From: Deltaproteobacteria bacterium
GTDB taxonomy: Bacteria; Desulfobacterota; Desulfuromonadia; Geobacterales; DSM-12255
DNA: 6,957 nucleotides
Reading direction: 5' to 3'
NCBI GenBank assembly: GCA_017861215.1
Contig: JAGFXN010000084.1
Location: 1 to 6,957 of the forward strand
The position numbers were made by a program, and so were the translations under genes. The notes beneath the pieces were generated by a model. The model was not told where the DNA came from. It saw nothing but the letters and a program-made list of their open reading frames with translations, and did not search any database. Shown here in pieces: positions 5,070-6,957 of this stretch. The first letter of the stretch is position 1. Each line of letters starts with the position of its first letter.

Positions 5070-6872
5070 ATGGCACCAAGAATACGGATACTTCCGGAAC
5101 AGTTGACGAACAAGATTGCCGCCGGTGAAGTTGTCGAGCGGCCTGCTTCAGTGGTCAAGGAACTGGCGGAAAACTCAATCGATGCCCAGGCTACGGAAAT
5201 CATCGTCGAAATAGAGAATGGCGGCAGGCGCCTTATCCGGGTGGCTGACAACGGTTGCGGCATGTCCCGGGATGATCTTCTGATCTCGCTCGAGCGGCAT
5301 GCCACCAGTAAAATCAGCACCGATGCCGATCTGTTCACTCTCTCTTCCCTCGGTTTTCGCGGCGAGGCAATCCCGTCGATCGCTTCGGTGTCGAGATTTT
5401 CTCTGGCGAGTCGTGAAAGCGGGTCGATTGAGGGGGCTGAAGTCTATGCCGAGGGGGGGCGAATTGTCGACGTCAAGAGCTGCGGCATGCCGGCAGGAAC
5501 AGTGGTAACGGTGCGCAATCTTTTTTTCAATACCCCGGCCAGACTGAAATTCATGAAAAGCCGGGAGACTGAAACCGGCCACGTCGGCGAGATCATCAAC
5601 CGGCTTGCTTTGTCACGTCCAGATATCCGCTTTATTTATTCCGTTGACGGCAAGCCGGTCTACCGGCTGCCGGCAGGAGATCTGCCCGCCCGCGCCAGGG
5701 AGCTTTTCGGCAGCGAGCTCGCCAAAGAGCTGTATCAGCTTGATGCGTCAATGGGGGGGATTGCACTGCAGGGTCTGCTTGGCACCCCTGCTGCCAGCAG
5801 ATCCACCACCGGTTGTATGTATACCTACATCAATGGCCGTTATGTCCGCGACAAGGTTGTGCAGCACGCCATCATGCAGGGTTACCGCAACGTTCTCGAA
5901 CGGGGACGCTATCCGGTGCTGGTCCTTTTCATCGAGCTTGCACCCGGAGATGTCGATGTCAACGTCCATCCGACCAAGCATGAAGTCCGTTTCCGCGAAC
6001 AGGCAGCGGTCCATGCCGCCATTCAGAGCGCTGTCGAGGAGCACCTGCATGCGGCCGCGTGGCTGAAGGGGAGCGGCGCTCTCTCGGTGCGGGCGCCCGC
6101 CCAGCCGCTGCAGTCGCCCCATGCTGCACGGGTTGCCGAAGTAAAGGAAGCCCTGCTGCGCTACGCTGCCGTGCAGCAGCCTGCCGCCGCGGGACCATTC
6201 CCGGCGGCTGGCAGCAGTCCGCCGCTTGACCTGCCTGCGGCGCTGCCTCAGCCGGTAACGCCGTCTGTGACTGCCGGCACGGCAGAAGAGGGCTTCTCGG
6301 CGCTGCGGATTATAGGCCAGTTCCGGTCAGCCTACATTCTCTGCCAGGATGAAGCTGACCTGCTGATCATCGATCAGCATGCCGCCCATGAAAGAGTGGT
6401 CTTTGAGCAGCTGCGTGCTTCCTTCAGGGCAGGGAGGGTTGACGGACAGCGGCTGCTGTTTCCGGAGACGGTGGCGCTGTCGCCGCTGGAAAGCGAGACC
6501 CTGAAAGTGCATGCCGCGACGCTGCAGAAGATGGCCTTCGAACTGGAGGAGTTCGGCCAGAATACCTGGCTGCTCACTGCCATCCCCCTGCAGCTGGCCA
6601 GCCAGAACTACCGCCAGTCGCTGCTCGACATCCTGGCGGAGCTCAGCGGCCTCGGGGCCAGCTCCCTCTTTGCGGAGAAGTGTGACGAGCTGCTGGCCAA
6701 GGTCGCCTGTCACAGTTCCGTGCGTGGTGAATGGCATCTGTCGACCACCGAAATCGAAGGGCTCCTCAAGCGGATGGATCAGACCGGTTTTGCGGCCAAC
6801 TGCCCGCACGGACGCCCGGTCATCGCCAGAATCACGCTGAAGGAAATCGAGAAGATGTTCCGGCGCAGTTAA
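5070..6872 (+). CDS. mutL: DNA mismatch repair protein MutL (endonuclease type)
   Basis: Dimeric ATPase that couples MutS mismatch recognition to strand incision and repair. It has 600 residues, normal for the family. The N-terminal GHL ATPase (about 1-330) has KELAENSIDA (30-39) with catalytic Glu31 and Mg-binding Asn35. It also has DNGCG (60-64), RHATSKI (76-82), GFRGEA (95-100) and NVHPTKHEVRF (298-308) with Lys303. A Pro/Ala-rich linker spans about 332-408. The C-terminal dimerisation domain carries the metal-binding endonuclease motif DQHAAHERVVFE (435-446), ACHSSVRG (546-553) and CPHGRP (578-583), so this MutL should nick DNA itself, as in bacteria lacking MutH. The start ATG 5070 has GGAG at 5061-5064, 5 bases upstream. 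It is transcribed away from amtB, with its own control region. Three 7-base homopolymers lie in its N-terminal half (G7 5453-5459, T7 5521-5527, G7 5753-5759). Confidence 0.97.
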   Translation: MAPRIRILPEQLTNKIAAGEVVERPASVVKELAENSIDAQATEIIVEIENGGRRLIRVADNGCGMSRDDLLISLERHATSKISTDADLFTLSSLGFRGEAIPSIASVSRFSLASRESGSIEGAEVYAEGGRIVDVKSCGMPAGTVVTVRNLFFNTPARLKFMKSRETETGHVGEIINRLALSRPDIRFIYSVDGKPVYRLPAGDLPARARELFGSELAKELYQLDASMGGIALQGLLGTPAASRSTTGCMYTYINGRYVRDKVVQHAIMQGYRNVLERGRYPVLVLFIELAPGDVDVNVHPTKHEVRFREQAAVHAAIQSAVEEHLHAAAWLKGSGALSVRAPAQPLQSPHAARVAEVKEALLRYAAVQQPAAAGPFPAAGSSPPLDLPAALPQPVTPSVTAGTAEEGFSALRIIGQFRSAYILCQDEADLLIIDQHAAHERVVFEQLRASFRAGRVDGQRLLFPETVALSPLESETLKVHAATLQKMAFELEEFGQNTWLLTAIPLQLASQNYRQSLLDILAELSGLGASSLFAEKCDELLAKVACHSSVRGEWHLSTTEIEGLLKRMDQTGFAANCPHGRPVIARITLKEIEKMFRRS

Positions 6873-6957
6873 TCAGCTTATGCTCATCCGAGCTTGAGTA
6901 GTGACAGCTGCTGCAATTACTTTTTACCCAATTTATATTTTTCCATGCCTAACGGTT
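6873..6957. other. Non-coding tail after mutL, AT-rich at its end
   Basis: The 85 bp after the mutL stop hold no clear gene or strong terminator hairpin. The last ~45 bases are much richer in A/T than the rest of the window, including TTTTT and TTATATTTTT stretches. This could be a promoter region for a gene beyond the right edge or a transcription end, and I cannot tell which. mutL is followed by miaA in many bacteria, but no miaA start is visible here. Confidence 0.4.

Noticed and set aside
6915..6944. Nine-codon ATG-to-stop frame on the - strand in the AT-rich tail
   Set aside because: Far too short, no ribosome site, and Lys-rich only because the DNA is A/T-rich.
1..6957. Mobile elements, defence systems, CRISPR repeats, tRNA genes or attachment sites
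   Set aside because: I saw no transposase, integrase, spaced direct repeats or tRNA-like folds; all long frames on one strand or the other are housekeeping or envelope genes.

Overview
The window reads as an ordinary chromosomal stretch from a Gram-negative bacterium with moderately high GC. It carries lipopolysaccharide heptose genes, so the cell makes an LPS outer membrane. It also has a rod-shape gene, an ammonium channel with a sigma-54-type promoter, and a MutL of the endonuclease type, which is the form found in bacteria without MutH. The protein style and gene mix suggest a Geobacter/Desulfuromonas-type delta-proteobacterium. This is an inference from general resemblance and not a database match.

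Left part (1-3474, + strand): a tightly packed run that looks like one operon. It begins with the C-terminal 180 residues of a protein I do not recognise, which overlaps gmhA by 8 bp. gmhA (sedoheptulose-7-phosphate isomerase) and gmhB (heptose-bisphosphate phosphatase) follow, two of the enzymes that make nucleotide-activated heptose for the LPS inner core. Next is a glucose-1-phosphate thymidylyltransferase (rfbA/rmlA), which makes dTDP-glucose for deoxysugars such as rhamnose. An unusual 66-bp junction follows, holding a 20-codon mini-ORF that is in frame with mreC and separated from it by one TAG. The run ends with mreC, the periplasmic scaffold of the cell-wall elongation machinery. mreB and mreD, its usual partners, are not next to it. 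The theme is envelope building: LPS sugar precursors plus a shape determinant.

Middle (3475-4829): a perfect 14-bp inverted repeat at 3542-3577 lies between the converging ends of mreC and an ammonium transporter gene (amtB, - strand) and probably ends transcription from both sides. amtB has a good match to the -24/-12 sigma-54 promoter element upstream, which fits nitrogen-controlled expression. The promoter and ribosome-site positions favour an ATG start at 4829 over an upstream GTG at 4859. No glnK lies beside it.

Right part (4830-6957): a 240-bp divergent control region, then mutL (+ strand, 600 codons), complete with the N-terminal GHL ATPase motifs and the C-terminal metal-binding endonuclease motifs. 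mutL holds three 7-base homopolymer runs in its N-terminal half, which are possible slippage points. The last 85 bp are non-coding and AT-rich at the end.

I saw no mobile element, CRISPR array, tRNA or rRNA. I found no convincing new biological system. The points most worth a second look are the rfbA/mini-ORF/mreC junction, the homopolymers in mutL, the sigma-54 promoter and the unrecognised partial gene at the left edge.
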